Shown: piece by piece, positions 1 to 8,149 of the stretch
Numbering within the stretch: position 1 is the first letter of the stretch
Layout: the number at the start of each line of letters is the position of its first letter
Origin: Arthrobacter sp. QXT-31
Lineage (GTDB): Bacteria > Actinomycetota > Actinomycetes > Actinomycetales > Micrococcaceae
DNA: 64,000 bases
Direction: 5' to 3'
Assembly: GCF_001969265.1 (NCBI RefSeq)
Contig: NZ_CP019304.1
Span: 3,038,001-3,102,000, forward strand
Program-made: the position numbers and the translations under genes
Notes under the pieces: model-generated
What the model saw: only the letters and a program-made list of their open reading frames with translations
Database searches by the model: none
Told to the model about the DNA's origin: nothing

Positions 1-54
1 CGGGGGCTACGGGGCTACGGGGCTACGAGCTATGCGGCTCACGGGGCCAGGCGG

Positions 55-291
55 CTACGGAGCGAGCATCCAGGGCTGCAACGACTGCTGCGGATATGTC
101 GCAGCGTCGGCCGCGTCGAGGACTTCCAGCGCCGTCATGTGCGCTGCGGCTGCGACCTCGCGGATCGGCTTGCCGTGGGTTACTGCCGCCGCGACTGCGT
201 GCTGCAGGGTTTCCGCCGCGGGATCGTGCTCTACTGCTGCGGATTCCAGCGTCGCCACGGCCTCTTCCACGGCGCGAATGTCGTCGTCCAT
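55..291 (-). CDS. small hypothetical protein (78 aa)
   Basis: A 78-residue, mostly helical, alanine-rich acidic protein of unknown function. I chose the ATG that gives MDDDIRAVEE because GGAGG sits six to seven bases upstream; a longer reading adds 13 residues without a better ribosome-binding site. It is divergent from the TetR gene, and the TetR operator lies in the shared 140-bp gap, so it may be a target of that repressor (inference). I see no signal peptide, membrane segment or known motif. Confidence 0.6.
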   Translation of the reverse strand: MDDDIRAVEEAVATLESAAVEHDPAAETLQHAVAAAVTHGKPIREVAAAAHMTALEVLDAADAATYPQQSLQPWMLAP

Positions 292-383
292 CTGTGCCCT
301 CCAGTTTCTGCCCCATTGCAGTGACACCAACGCCCGGGAGCCGCAACTGCCCCAAGACGAAGTGTCATGTTCCTAAAACAATA

Positions 384-401
384 AGACAGACAGGTCTGTC
401 T
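384..401. promoter_or_regulatory. TetR-type operator
   Basis: A perfect inverted repeat, AGACAGAC-AG-GTCTGTCT, with 8-bp arms and a 2-bp spacer. It lies 30 bp before the TetR start codon, between the divergent small gene and tetR. Size and symmetry fit a TetR-family dimer site, so autoregulation and control of the divergent gene are likely. Confidence 0.7.
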
Positions 402-431
402 CTGCCAGTGCCAAGGTACACTGAATTTCTG

Positions 432-1046
432 ATGAGTGCTCCTGATGCAACCGGGGATGCCTTGCTGCCTGAAGAGGTGCGGACCGGCCATAGTGAACCA
501 GTGGACCGGATCCTCGCCACCGCCTACGAGCTTTTTTCCCACCGCGGGGTCCGCGACGTCGGCATCAATGAGCTGATCGAGCGCTCTGGAGTGGCCAAGT
601 CCACGTTTTACCGCCACTTCCCGTCCAAGGACGCGCTGGTCCTGGCATTCCTCGCACTGCGCGACCAGGTATGGACCGTGGACCTGATCGTCTCCGAGGC
701 CAGGCGCAGGGGAACCACCCCCGAAGGGCGGCTGCTGGCCATCTTCGATGTCTTTGGCGACTGGTTCCAGCGGGACGACTTCGAGGCATGCACGTTCATC
801 AACGTCCTGCTCGAGATGGGCCCCGGGCATCCGCTGGGTGAGGCCAGCATCGGCTACCTCGCCAGAATCCGCGGCCACATCCAGGCGCTTGCCGAGGAGG
901 CGGGGCTGGAACACACTGATGAATTCGCCCGCTCCTGGCACATTCTGATGAAGGGTTCCATCATTTCCGCGACGGAAGGCGACTTCCTCGCTTCCAAGCG
1001 GGCGCAGCAGATGGCCGGCTGGCTGATCGAGCACCACAGGAGCTGA
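432..1046 (+). CDS. TetR/AcrR family transcriptional regulator
   Basis: This 204-residue protein is a one-component repressor. The N-terminal helix-turn-helix spans about residues 26-69 and includes the family signature VAKSTFYRHFPSKDAL. The rest is the variable ligand-binding domain. The start MSAPDATG is chosen because the open frame upstream is shadow sequence and the operator ends 30 bp before this ATG. Its ligand cannot be read from the sequence. The palindrome in its own promoter argues for autoregulation. Confidence 0.9.
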   Translation: MSAPDATGDALLPEEVRTGHSEPVDRILATAYELFSHRGVRDVGINELIERSGVAKSTFYRHFPSKDALVLAFLALRDQVWTVDLIVSEARRRGTTPEGRLLAIFDVFGDWFQRDDFEACTFINVLLEMGPGHPLGEASIGYLARIRGHIQALAEEAGLEHTDEFARSWHILMKGSIISATEGDFLASKRAQQMAGWLIEHHRS

Positions 1047-1077
1047 CAGCGCTCCTGACCCGCCGCCGTCGTCCTTG

Positions 1078-1536
1078 CTAATCAATCCGCAGCAGGTTCC
1101 GCAGCGGAGCCGGCACCCACTTCGCCCTTGGTCCGTCCTTTAGGTTCCCGCCTTCGTTTGCGCCGTCACTGGGTCCGGCCGTGAAGTAGTCTCCGCCCGC
1201 CGGGAGGTAATCCTCGGCCGGGAGGTTGCCGGGGCCCGTTGCCGGCGGGAGGCAGGCATTCTCACTCAGGTGGCACAGCAGTGCCTGCTCAGGGGACCCC
1301 GGATGCGAGGCCAGGTGCTGCAGCAGCCGGTGCCGGGATTCCGACCGGACATCGGTGGTGGCGAGGATGTCCAGGATGAGTTCGATGACCTGGGCGCGCA
1401 TCACTGTCCTGTCGATCGACCTCAGCGAGTCGCTGCAGAAGATCTCCAATGCTTCCGCCTCATCCTGGGCGCATCCCGGGCCGGTGGCAGTCTTCAGCCA
1501 TTCGGGTTCACCAGGGGTGGGGACACTAGCGTCCAT
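1078..1536 (-). CDS. hypothetical protein (152 aa)
   Basis: An unrecognised 152-residue protein. The chosen ATG (MDASVPTPGE) has GGAGGT a few bases upstream; the open frame extends much further 5' but that part looks like non-coding shadow. The middle third is predicted helical (EALEIFCSDSLRSIDRTVMRAQVIELILDIL); the C-terminal third is rich in Pro, Gly and Asn. No signal peptide or transmembrane segment. It is convergent with the TetR gene. Confidence 0.55.
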   Translation of the reverse strand: MDASVPTPGEPEWLKTATGPGCAQDEAEALEIFCSDSLRSIDRTVMRAQVIELILDILATTDVRSESRHRLLQHLASHPGSPEQALLCHLSENACLPPATGPGNLPAEDYLPAGGDYFTAGPSDGANEGGNLKDGPRAKWVPAPLRNLLRID

Positions 1537-1941
1537 CGGGACCTCCGTGACGGTTCGCGTTTTCCGCCGGGAAAACGGCTTTGGCTGAAGGCATGCTTCT
1601 TTGCATGGTGCCAATGTGCGGCAGTGCTCCTGTGAAAAGCTCGGCGCGTGGACCCCTCGATGGGCCGTTCCGGGTGGAAACGGGGGGACCCATGATGCGA
1701 AAAGGCCTCTTCCTGCCTGTTTTGGGAGGAATTCCCCGGGAAGGTCCCGGCTTTTCATAAGGAAACTCTCGGGAATCCTGCGGCCGGCTTTGCCCTTGCC
1801 GGAGCTGTTCCGCCACCCGCGGTTGGCTTCCAACGCCGCCTTAACAAGCGTTGCGCAAGGGCGTAGCTTTGTTGGTGTTGGGACCCGTACCGGTCCTTCG
1901 CATCCTGCAATGGGGCCGGAAGCTGACAGGAGGTAACAGCG
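1537..1941. other. intergenic region, divergent promoters
   Basis: About 400 bp between the divergent hypothetical gene and the first small heat-shock gene. Open frames on both strands lack ribosome-binding sites and look like high-GC noise. I could not find a convincing CIRCE or HAIR (CTTGAGT-N7-ACTCAAG) heat-shock operator here. Confidence 0.4.
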
Positions 1942-2463
1942 ATGACCAACATTTTCAGGCGTGCCGGGGTGGACATCCCCGAACCGTTCCGCCGTTTCCT
2001 GGAGGGGGACATGGACGCCTGGCTCCGGGTGGAGGAATACCGCGAGGCCGGCTCCCTGGTGGTAAAGGCCGAAGCGGCGGGGATTGATCCAGACAATGAT
2101 GTCGACATCACCCTGGCGGGCAGCCAGCTGCAGATCACCGTGCGGCGTGAGGAAAAAACGGAGCACAGGGAGAAGGAAGGTTACCGCTCGGAGTTCCGCT
2201 ACGGCTCGTTTTCGCGGACCGTAAACCTTCCCGCCGCCGTGAACCAGGACGACATCCGGGCGTCGTACAACGACGGCGTTCTTGAGGTGCGCATTCCGCT
2301 GCCCGAGGAGCCTGCTGCCGGAGGCCGGAAAGTCCGGGTGTCCCGCGGTGCTGAAGCAGGCGGCGCCGAAACCCGCGGCACCGGAACCGGCGCGGCGGGA
2401 ACCGGCGGGCCGTCACGGACCATGGGGGAGGATTCCGAAGGCCAGAGCTTTGGCGGACCCTAG
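1942..2463 (+). CDS. Hsp20/alpha-crystallin small heat-shock protein
   Basis: A 173-residue ATP-independent holdase chaperone. The alpha-crystallin domain runs from about residue 28 to 120 and ends in the family signature ASYNDGVLEVRIP (107-119). The C-terminal 45 residues are a disordered Gly/Ala/Thr-rich extension. The start has a strong AGGAGG seven bases upstream. It is one of two small heat-shock genes in the first 8 kb, but shares only the core domain with the second. Confidence 0.92.
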   Translation: MTNIFRRAGVDIPEPFRRFLEGDMDAWLRVEEYREAGSLVVKAEAAGIDPDNDVDITLAGSQLQITVRREEKTEHREKEGYRSEFRYGSFSRTVNLPAAVNQDDIRASYNDGVLEVRIPLPEEPAAGGRKVRVSRGAEAGGAETRGTGTGAAGTGGPSRTMGEDSEGQSFGGP

Positions 2464-2470
2464 CTGCCGG

Positions 2471-3214
2471 TCAGCCCTCGTAGTGGGTCTTTGCCGGGCC
2501 CTGGCCAAGGGAGTCGACGATTGACGTTGCCACGCTGTGCAGCTTGATGTTGCGGGTACTCGACGCTGCCTTGAGCAGGTCGAAGGCTTCTTCCTGGCTG
2601 CACCTGTTCTGCGCCATGATCACGCCGACGGCGACGTCGATGACGGTCCGGGTTTCCAGTGTGGCCTTGAGGTTTGCCGCCGCGTCGCTGTAGTGGGCGA
2701 AGCGCACGGCAAGCCTCAGTGCCATCGAAGTCTGGTTGACGAAGTCCTGGGCGAGTTCCAGGACGCGGCCTTCAAAGCGGCCCGGCCGGTGCGAGTAGAG
2801 GTTCAGGGCGGCCCGGGTCTCGCCCTCGAGGACGAACGGAATGGCGAGGATGGAACGGACGCCCTGTCCTAGGACCTTCTCGGCGTAGCTGGGCCAGCGG
2901 TCGTGGTTCTCGAGGTCCGTGATGTGGATGGTGACCTGGTCGCGCGACGCCGTCATGCAGGGCCCGTCGCCGAAGTCATACTGAATCTCGTCCATGGCCT
3001 GTGCCTCAGGGCTGCTGCTGGCCACGGTGGCCGCCTTCCGGTGCCGCAGCAGGGTCACGCCGCACAGAACCTCGTCCCCGGGTTCAGAGAGACTGCGCGC
3101 AGAAATCCGGGCAAGCTCGTGGAGGAATTCACCCACGTCGGAGCTGGTGAGCACCAGCTCGTTAAGGTGCTCGGTGATGGAGGCTTCAGGTTTTGCGGTC
3201 GACTCGCTGGCCAC
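2471..3214 (-). CDS. GAF and ANTAR domain regulator, paralogue 1
   Basis: A cytoplasmic sensor with an N-terminal GAF domain (about residues 25-160, with the DGPC motif) and a C-terminal ANTAR RNA-binding domain (about 175-240, ETRTVIDVAVGVIMAQNRCS). ANTAR proteins act as antiterminators that bind paired hexaloop hairpins in nascent RNA. I prefer the GTG start MASESTAKPE because its N-terminus then aligns in length with the paralogue near 14 kb; the open frame could extend upstream by 36 residues. No sensor kinase or receiver domain is adjacent. Confidence 0.88.
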   Translation of the reverse strand: MASESTAKPEASITEHLNELVLTSSDVGEFLHELARISARSLSEPGDEVLCGVTLLRHRKAATVASSSPEAQAMDEIQYDFGDGPCMTASRDQVTIHITDLENHDRWPSYAEKVLGQGVRSILAIPFVLEGETRAALNLYSHRPGRFEGRVLELAQDFVNQTSMALRLAVRFAHYSDAAANLKATLETRTVIDVAVGVIMAQNRCSQEEAFDLLKAASSTRNIKLHSVATSIVDSLGQGPAKTHYEG

Positions 3215-3502
3215 GATCTTTCGGTACCGTTTCGCTAGGGTCAAGACGAACCGGCGGGCGCGGTGCAGGTACCCCGTGGCGGGGGCGCATGGCAGCGAGC
3301 AAGGTGCCGGATCGAACAACAATCCAACGGCCTTCTGCTAAACCGTACCGAGAAAATATACACCAGTTCGTGCACGCAATATGACCGCTGTTGCGGCCCG
3401 GGCCCTAGGCTGAGGGAAGGTGCCCGGCAGCGGAAGCAGCCAGGACCATGGAACACTGCCGCCCGGGCGAGGGCCGGCAAACCAACGGGAGGAAATGCCG
3501 CA

Positions 3503-4375
3503 ATGAGAATTGCCGTAACGGGAGGCAGCGGAAAGCTCGGGCAGAACGTGGTCCGCAGGCTGGTGGCGGACGGGCACTCGGTCCTCAACCTGGACCGCAC
3601 CGGCAGCCGGAGCCCACACTTTGCCGCCGTCGATCTGCGCAATTACGGGCAGGTGGTGGATGTCATCCTCGGCCTGGACGACCGGCACCAGGGCTTCGAC
3701 GCCGTCGTCCATCTGGGTGCCATCCCGGCTCCCGGCCTGGTGCCTGACGCCGCCACGTTCGAAAACAACATGCTGTCCACGTACAACGTGTTCCAGGCGG
3801 CCCGCAGGGCCGGCATCAAGAAAATCGTGTACGCCTCCAGTGAGACGGTGCTGGGACTGCCGTTCGACGTCGATCCTCCCTATATCCCGGTGGATGAGGA
3901 ATATCCCGCGCGCCCGGAGAGCACCTACTCGCTGGTGAAGCATCTTGAGGAGCAGATGGCCATCCAGATGACGCGCTGGGACCAGGAGCTGAGCATCACC
4001 GGCCTCCGCTTCTCCAATGTCATGGACCCGGAGGACTACGAGGAGTTCCCGTCCTTCGACTCGGACGCCGCGCTGCGAAAGTGGAATCTCTGGGGCTACA
4101 TCGATGCCCGCGACGGCGCCCAGGCAGTGGCGCGTGCCCTCGAATACCGCACGCCGGGCTTCGAGGCCTTCATCATCGCCAACGACGACACGGTCATGAG
4201 CCGCTCCAGTGCCAGCCTTGCAGCGGAGGTGTTCCCCCGGGTGAAGGTGACGAAGGAACTGGGCGAGCACGAAACCCTGCTGTCCATCGACAAGGCCAAG
4301 CGCCTCCTCGGCTACGCGCCCGAACACAGCTGGCGGACCTACCACTCCAACCGGACGACGCCCACGGAGGACTGA
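3503..4375 (+). CDS. NAD-dependent epimerase/dehydratase (extended SDR)
   Basis: A 290-residue Rossmann-fold enzyme. The nucleotide-binding motif TGGSGKLG is at residues 6-13, and the catalytic YSLVK (YxxxK) follows the SS of YASSETV. Length and the HLGAIPAP motif fit the epimerase/uronate-dehydrogenase-like branch, but the sugar substrate cannot be assigned. GGGAGGAAA precedes the ATG. It stands alone between a GAF-ANTAR gene and a palindromic repeat. Confidence 0.85.
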   Translation: MRIAVTGGSGKLGQNVVRRLVADGHSVLNLDRTGSRSPHFAAVDLRNYGQVVDVILGLDDRHQGFDAVVHLGAIPAPGLVPDAATFENNMLSTYNVFQAARRAGIKKIVYASSETVLGLPFDVDPPYIPVDEEYPARPESTYSLVKHLEEQMAIQMTRWDQELSITGLRFSNVMDPEDYEEFPSFDSDAALRKWNLWGYIDARDGAQAVARALEYRTPGFEAFIIANDDTVMSRSSASLAAEVFPRVKVTKELGEHETLLSIDKAKRLLGYAPEHSWRTYHSNRTTPTED

Positions 4376-4392
4376 GCGCCGAGCCCGGGCTG

Positions 4393-4458
4393 AGCGCGAA
4401 CGTACACTTGTGGCCCTTGGGAAGCGCTTCCCAAGGGCCCCAAGTGTACGTTCGCGCT
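4393..4458. repeat. palindromic intergenic repeat, family A copy 1
   Basis: A nested double palindrome. The outer 18-bp arms (AGCGCGAACGTACACTTG and its complement) enclose a perfect inner palindrome centred on AAGCGCTT. The outer arm reappears almost unchanged at 28781-28844. It lies just after the epimerase stop codon, has no U-tract, and so is not a standard intrinsic terminator. Confidence 0.85.
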
Positions 4459-4543
4459 TGACCCTGGACGCTGTCCTGGACGGGGAGGACGCGCGCGTGA
4501 ATCAGGCAATGCGCCGTTAGGCGAAGCGGCAGGAGGGCCTTTG

Positions 4544-4741
4544 CTACTTGGAAGGCTGGGGCACTTCGCAGGTCAGCTTGGGGTTGGCGCCCATGTAGTT
4601 CAGCGGTCCGGCGGCGATGGTGATCGCCACGGTTCCGGCCTCCGTGCAGGAGTCCGGGGAACCGCCGAAGTAGCCGCGCTGGAATGCGGCAAAAACGCCG
4701 ATGATGAGCCAGATGACCACAAGCAGTCCGATGATCCTCAC
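4544..4741 (-). CDS. small membrane protein (65 aa)
   Basis: A short protein with one N-terminal hydrophobic helix (IIGLLVVIWLIIGVFAAF, about residues 3-20), followed by a polar tail with two cysteines (C31 and C57) that could form a disulphide outside the membrane. The GTG start is supported by GGAGG five to six bases upstream. This layout is common in actinobacteria. Function unknown. Confidence 0.7.
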   Translation of the reverse strand: MRIIGLLVVIWLIIGVFAAFQRGYFGGSPDSCTEAGTVAITIAAGPLNYMGANPKLTCEVPQPSK

Positions 4742-4843
4742 GGCAGCCTCCGTAGCCCCGTTGCCACTTGAATGTGTGACCAATTATCCACCGCGTCCGT
4801 CATTCAGGACAGGGCTACCGGAACGGGTCTATCGGTTTTGCGC

Positions 4844-5098
4844 CTAACTGGGCTCAGTGGTGTCTACGGGAGTTTCCTCGACGTCCGGGGTCTCCTCCGC
4901 CGTGGCGATCTGGTCATCGGTGGGTGTGCCGGTCTGCGTGCCGCCTGGGGCGCCATTCCTGCCCTCCTCCGGTTCGAACGTGTTCGGCTCACCCGCACCC
5001 ACCGCGACGCCGGTGCCGGAATCCGGAACGCCGTCCCCCTGCGTCTGCGGTGACGTTCCGCTGTTCTGGTCTTCCTGGCCGGTTCCTTCAGTGCTCAT
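4844..5098 (-). CDS. small acidic hypothetical protein (84 aa)
   Basis: An 84-residue, strongly acidic, probably disordered protein rich in Glu, Asp, Thr, Gly and Pro, without Cys. The ATG (MSTEGTGQED) has AGGAGA upstream. It is divergent from the PAP2 phosphatase gene. No domain recognised. Confidence 0.6.
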   Translation of the reverse strand: MSTEGTGQEDQNSGTSPQTQGDGVPDSGTGVAVGAGEPNTFEPEEGRNGAPGGTQTGTPTDDQIATAEETPDVEETPVDTTEPS

Positions 5099-5247
5099 GT
5101 CGTCTCCTGAGACCTCGTGGGCTGGAAGTTTTACCGTAACAGCGGGGGAGGACATCCGTAAGGGGTCCGGGTTCCTGCCGCCCGGCGCCGAACAGGGATA
5201 ACCTTCAGTTCTAGACACTTTCCCTCAGCGCACAGGCGGTCTTTCAG

Positions 5248-6024
5248 GTGGCAGATGAATCAGTGAGCAAACAGGGACGGTGGCGGGTTTTCCACGACAA
5301 GTTCGTGGTGGAAGAACGCTACATGGAACCCGGCGCGAGAAAAGCGCTCTACGTGACGGCGATCGTGCTCGCTGTGGTGGGGGCCGCCGTATTCTTTGTG
5401 ACGCTGTCCGGCGTCCTGGAACGTGACGGCCTGGCCAGCGCCGACGATGCGGCGCAGCGCTGGCTCCTGACCACGCGCTCGGAGGTCCTGACCGTCGTCA
5501 TGATTGTCCTCGCCGTCATCTTCGGCCCCGTGGCGCTGCCCATCATCGTCCTTGTGGTCACGGTGGCGTGGGGCATCCTGGCCAAGCATGCCTGGCGGCC
5601 CATTCTGCTGGCGTCGGCAATGCTGACAGGCGTGGGTCTGGCCCAGCTAGTCGGCAGGACCGTGGGGCGGGAACGCCCTCCCGTGGACCAGATGCTGTTC
5701 GGTGCCGACCACACTTTTTCTTTTCCGTCCGGTCACGTGCTGGGCGCCTCGGACTTCCTGCTGGTCACCACGTTCCTGGTCTTTTCCCGCCACCGGAAGC
5801 CCAAGGCCGCGGTCATAGCCTTTGCCTGCGCCATTATCGGCATCGTCCTGTCCGCGATCAGCCGGCTGTACCTCGGCTACCACTGGGTGAGCGACTCCGT
5901 GGCATCCGTTGCCCTCTCGCTGGTGGTCCTCGGCGCGGTGATCGCAGTGGACACCTGGCGCACCGCCCGGATACCCGGGGAAGAGGTTACGGGGGAGCTG
6001 TCGAAGGCGGACACCCAGGACTAG
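5248..6024 (+). CDS. PAP2 family membrane phosphatase
   Basis: A multi-pass membrane phosphatase of about 258 residues, of the type-2 phosphatidic acid phosphatase superfamily. All three active-site motifs are visible in order: RTVGRERPP, PSGH and SRLYLGYHWVSD. About six hydrophobic segments follow an N-terminal cytosolic stretch. Likely substrates are lipid phosphates such as undecaprenyl pyrophosphate or phosphatidylglycerophosphate (family knowledge). The start is a GTG with a weak ribosome-binding site, so the N-terminus is less certain. Confidence 0.9.
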   Translation: MADESVSKQGRWRVFHDKFVVEERYMEPGARKALYVTAIVLAVVGAAVFFVTLSGVLERDGLASADDAAQRWLLTTRSEVLTVVMIVLAVIFGPVALPIIVLVVTVAWGILAKHAWRPILLASAMLTGVGLAQLVGRTVGRERPPVDQMLFGADHTFSFPSGHVLGASDFLLVTTFLVFSRHRKPKAAVIAFACAIIGIVLSAISRLYLGYHWVSDSVASVALSLVVLGAVIAVDTWRTARIPGEEVTGELSKADTQD

Positions 6025-6026
6025 GC

Positions 6027-6332
6027 ATGGCCACTGAAGCCGATGTCCGCAGGTTGTGCCTTGCCCTGCCGGGCGTGACTGAGCGCGCCAGCTGGAACCA
6101 GCCGGCCTGGTTCGCCAGGACCCTGATGGCCCGGATCTGGGAACCGGGCGTGCTTACGGTCAAGACAGCAGAGCGCGAGGCTCTCGCCGGAACGGATCCG
6201 GACACCTACTTCTGGACGCCGCACCATGAGCGGTCACCCCGGCTGGTCCTGGTCCGGCTTTCCAGGGTCGACGGCGGCCGGCTCGCCGAACTGCTCGAAG
6301 ATTCCTTCCTGCTGGCCGGCGGGCGGCTATAG
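6027..6332 (+). CDS. MmcQ/YjbR family protein
   Basis: A 101-residue protein of the MmcQ/YjbR fold, recognised by the CLALPGVTERASWNQPAW opening and the later W(T)PHHE segment. Some members bind DNA; no catalytic activity is established. It begins two bases after the PAP2 stop codon, so it is probably co-transcribed with it. Confidence 0.8.
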   Translation: MATEADVRRLCLALPGVTERASWNQPAWFARTLMARIWEPGVLTVKTAEREALAGTDPDTYFWTPHHERSPRLVLVRLSRVDGGRLAELLEDSFLLAGGRL

Positions 6333-6335
6333 CCC

Positions 6336-6722
6336 TCAGGCTTCGCCGTCCTGGCTGGCAGACCCTGCTGGCAGGTCGCCGTCGTCGGTGCCAGCTCCAC
6401 TGCCGGTGCCGGCTTCAGTCCCGCGGGCGCGGGCGCGCTTGAGCTGCCGCCGCAGCCGGGCATTGTCCATTTCCAGTTCGAGCACCTTCGCCACGCCAGC
6501 GAGGTTGAGCCCCTCGTCCAGGAGCTCGGCGATGCGCCGGAGGACCGCCAGGTCGGCTTCGCTGTACTGGCGGGTGCCGCCCTCCGTCCTTTCCGGGGTC
6601 AGCAGTCCGCGGCGCTCATAGAGCCGGATGTTCTGCTGGCCCGTTCCCACCAGCTCCGCCACCACGGAAATCGCGTAAAGCCCGCGCCCGGCGCTGTCCC
6701 GGTTGCCCATATGGTTCCCCAT
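6336..6722 (-). CDS. MerR family regulator, HspR-like
   Basis: A 128-residue MerR-type regulator. The winged helix-turn-helix spans about residues 15-60 (NIRLYERRGLLTPERTEGGTRQYS), followed by a coiled-coil dimerisation helix and a disordered acidic tail. The helix-turn-helix resembles HspR, the actinobacterial heat-shock repressor. Its divergent partner is a small heat-shock gene, which supports that role. I chose the ATG with AGGAAA upstream; a GTG 27 bases earlier and an ATG 12 bases later are possible. There are no metal-binding cysteines. Confidence 0.85.
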   Translation of the reverse strand: MGNHMGNRDSAGRGLYAISVVAELVGTGQQNIRLYERRGLLTPERTEGGTRQYSEADLAVLRRIAELLDEGLNLAGVAKVLELEMDNARLRRQLKRARARGTEAGTGSGAGTDDGDLPAGSASQDGEA

Positions 6723-6743
6723 CCAGATTTCCTGATTTTCCTC

Positions 6744-6810
6744 TTGCACCAGTTTGGCACCGGTGCTATAAAAAATCTATATCCACCACCATAGGTAAAC
6801 ACGGTGGATA
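6744..6810 (+). promoter_or_regulatory. hsp20 promoter with two inverted repeats
   Basis: A near-consensus promoter: TTGCAC at 6744-6749, a 17-bp spacer, TATAAA at 6767-6772. The spacer holds the perfect palindrome GCACCGGTGC (6757-6766), which is where MerR-type proteins bind. Downstream is a second inverted repeat, TATCCACC at 6780-6787 and GGTGGATA at 6803-6810. These are candidate operators for the divergent MerR gene. Confidence 0.65.
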
Positions 6811-6839
6811 GCCAACCTACATGCTGAAGGGAGTGGGAA

Positions 6840-7265
6840 ATGATGCTAATCCGTACTGACCCGTTCCGTGAGCTGGACCGGCTCACACAGCAGGTCTTCG
6901 GAACAGCAGCCCGTCCGGCAGCCATGCCGATGGACGCGTGGCAGGAAGACGGGGAGTTTGTGGTGGCCTTTGACCTGCCCGGAGTTTCACCGGACGCCGT
7001 GGATCTGAACGTTGAAAGGAACGTCCTGACTGTCCGGGCCGAACGCCGTGACGCCACCCAGCCCAACGTCGAACTGGTGGTGTCCGAGCGGCCGCGCGGC
7101 GTCTTCAGCCGCCAGCTCATTCTCGGTGACACCCTGGACGCAGACAACATCAAGGCCAGCTACGACCTTGGCGTCCTGACGCTACGGATTCCGGTTGCCG
7201 AGCAGGCAAAGCCACGGAAGATCGAGATCGAAAGCAAGGGCCAGCTGCACCAGATCGAAACGTAG
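6840..7265 (+). CDS. Hsp20/alpha-crystallin small heat-shock protein
   Basis: A 141-residue small heat-shock chaperone. The alpha-crystallin domain covers about residues 32-120, with the signature [13 protein letters not shown] at 106-118 and a short IEIE-type C-terminal tail that normally mediates oligomer contacts. The start has GGGAG upstream; two ATGs in a row make the first residue uncertain by one. It is divergent from the MerR gene and followed by a J-domain gene, forming a small proteostasis cluster. Confidence 0.93.
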   Translation: MMLIRTDPFRELDRLTQQVFGTAARPAAMPMDAWQEDGEFVVAFDLPGVSPDAVDLNVERNVLTVRAERRDATQPNVELVVSERPRGVFSRQLILGDTLDADNIKASYDLGVLTLRIPVAEQAKPRKIEIESKGQLHQIET

Positions 7266-7372
7266 CCGGCCGCCGTGCAGGCAGGGGCGGCCTGCGGTTT
7301 CCAGCCGGATTCCGCCAGGCCGCCCAGCCGCGCCCATCAACAAAAGTTCCTTCCAACTGCCAGGCTTCAGTC

Positions 7373-7726
7373 ATGACCAGCCCCTCACCGGACTACTATG
7401 CGGTGCTGCAGGTTCCGCAGGCGGCGTCGCAGCAGGAAATCGCCCGCGCCTACCGCACCCAAATGCGCCGCCACCATCCGGATGTTGCCAGCGGTGAAGG
7501 GGTGCCGGCCGAACTGCAGCTCGTCATGCAGGCCTTCGCCGTGCTCCGGGACCCGAAACGCCGTGCGGCCTACGACCGGGAGGTCCTTGCCGCCGCTGCA
7601 CGTGAACCTGCCGGCGCCCAACCATCCGCCAGCAAAGCACAGGACATTCCCGTCCACGTGGTCCGCCACCGGGAGCCGCCGCTGCGCGTCACACCAGTCC
7701 GGTGGGAGAGCGGGCCGTGGGCCTGA
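7373..7726 (+). CDS. J-domain protein
   Basis: A 117-residue protein with an N-terminal J domain (residues 6-70). The diagnostic HPD tripeptide is at 35-37 and stimulates DnaK ATP hydrolysis. It lacks the Gly/Phe region and zinc fingers of full DnaJ, so it is a class C co-chaperone. It follows the small heat-shock gene by about 100 bp and could hand clients to DnaK. Confidence 0.9.
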   Translation: MTSPSPDYYAVLQVPQAASQQEIARAYRTQMRRHHPDVASGEGVPAELQLVMQAFAVLRDPKRRAAYDREVLAAAAREPAGAQPSASKAQDIPVHVVRHREPPLRVTPVRWESGPWA

Positions 7727-7759
7727 ACCCGATCCGTATGCCAGAGGAGAACCACAGCC

Positions 7760-8149
7760 ATGAGCGATTGGCGCCGCTATGACTCCCACCTGATCCCGGC
7801 CTTCCATGAGCGCTTCGAACAGCGCTGGGGCAAGGGAACAGCGCCGTTCCTGGATCCCGAGGCCCACGAGGAGCCGATGCCCCGCGCGCAGTGGATCAAC
7901 CCCGCCACCGGTGCCGCCCTGGCCGTGGTGCCCGTCTGGTCGGACGACGACCAGCAGCACCGCTCCTTCGGGGTGTTCTATCTGCCGCCGTCGGGGGATA
8001 TCTGGGTGCTTCGCCCAGGCCTCACCCAGTTCCTGGAGCCGGGCGCGGGCGGCTCCGCCAACCTGGTGGCCCTGCGGAACGATGCCTTCCGCAAGGCCGT
8101 GTCCCACGCCAACGAATTCCTCTTCGGCCCGCCGCCACTGGTGGATTGA
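7760..8149 (+). CDS. hypothetical protein (129 aa)
   Basis: A 129-residue soluble protein of unknown function, rich in Trp and Phe, with a well-placed AGAGGAGAA ribosome-binding site. It follows the J-domain gene closely and probably shares its transcript. No family recognised. Confidence 0.65.
   Translation: MSDWRRYDSHLIPAFHERFEQRWGKGTAPFLDPEAHEEPMPRAQWINPATGAALAVVPVWSDDDQQHRSFGVFYLPPSGDIWVLRPGLTQFLEPGAGGSANLVALRNDAFRKAVSHANEFLFGPPPLVD

Noticed and set aside
1078..2166. A 362-codon minus-strand frame covering the sHsp promoter
   Set aside because: Only the last 152 codons follow a ribosome-binding site; the upstream part overlaps the sHsp gene and has shadow composition.
6780..6810. HAIR heat-shock element
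   Set aside because: The inverted repeat TATCCACC/GGTGGATA does not match CTTGAGT-N7-ACTCAAG.
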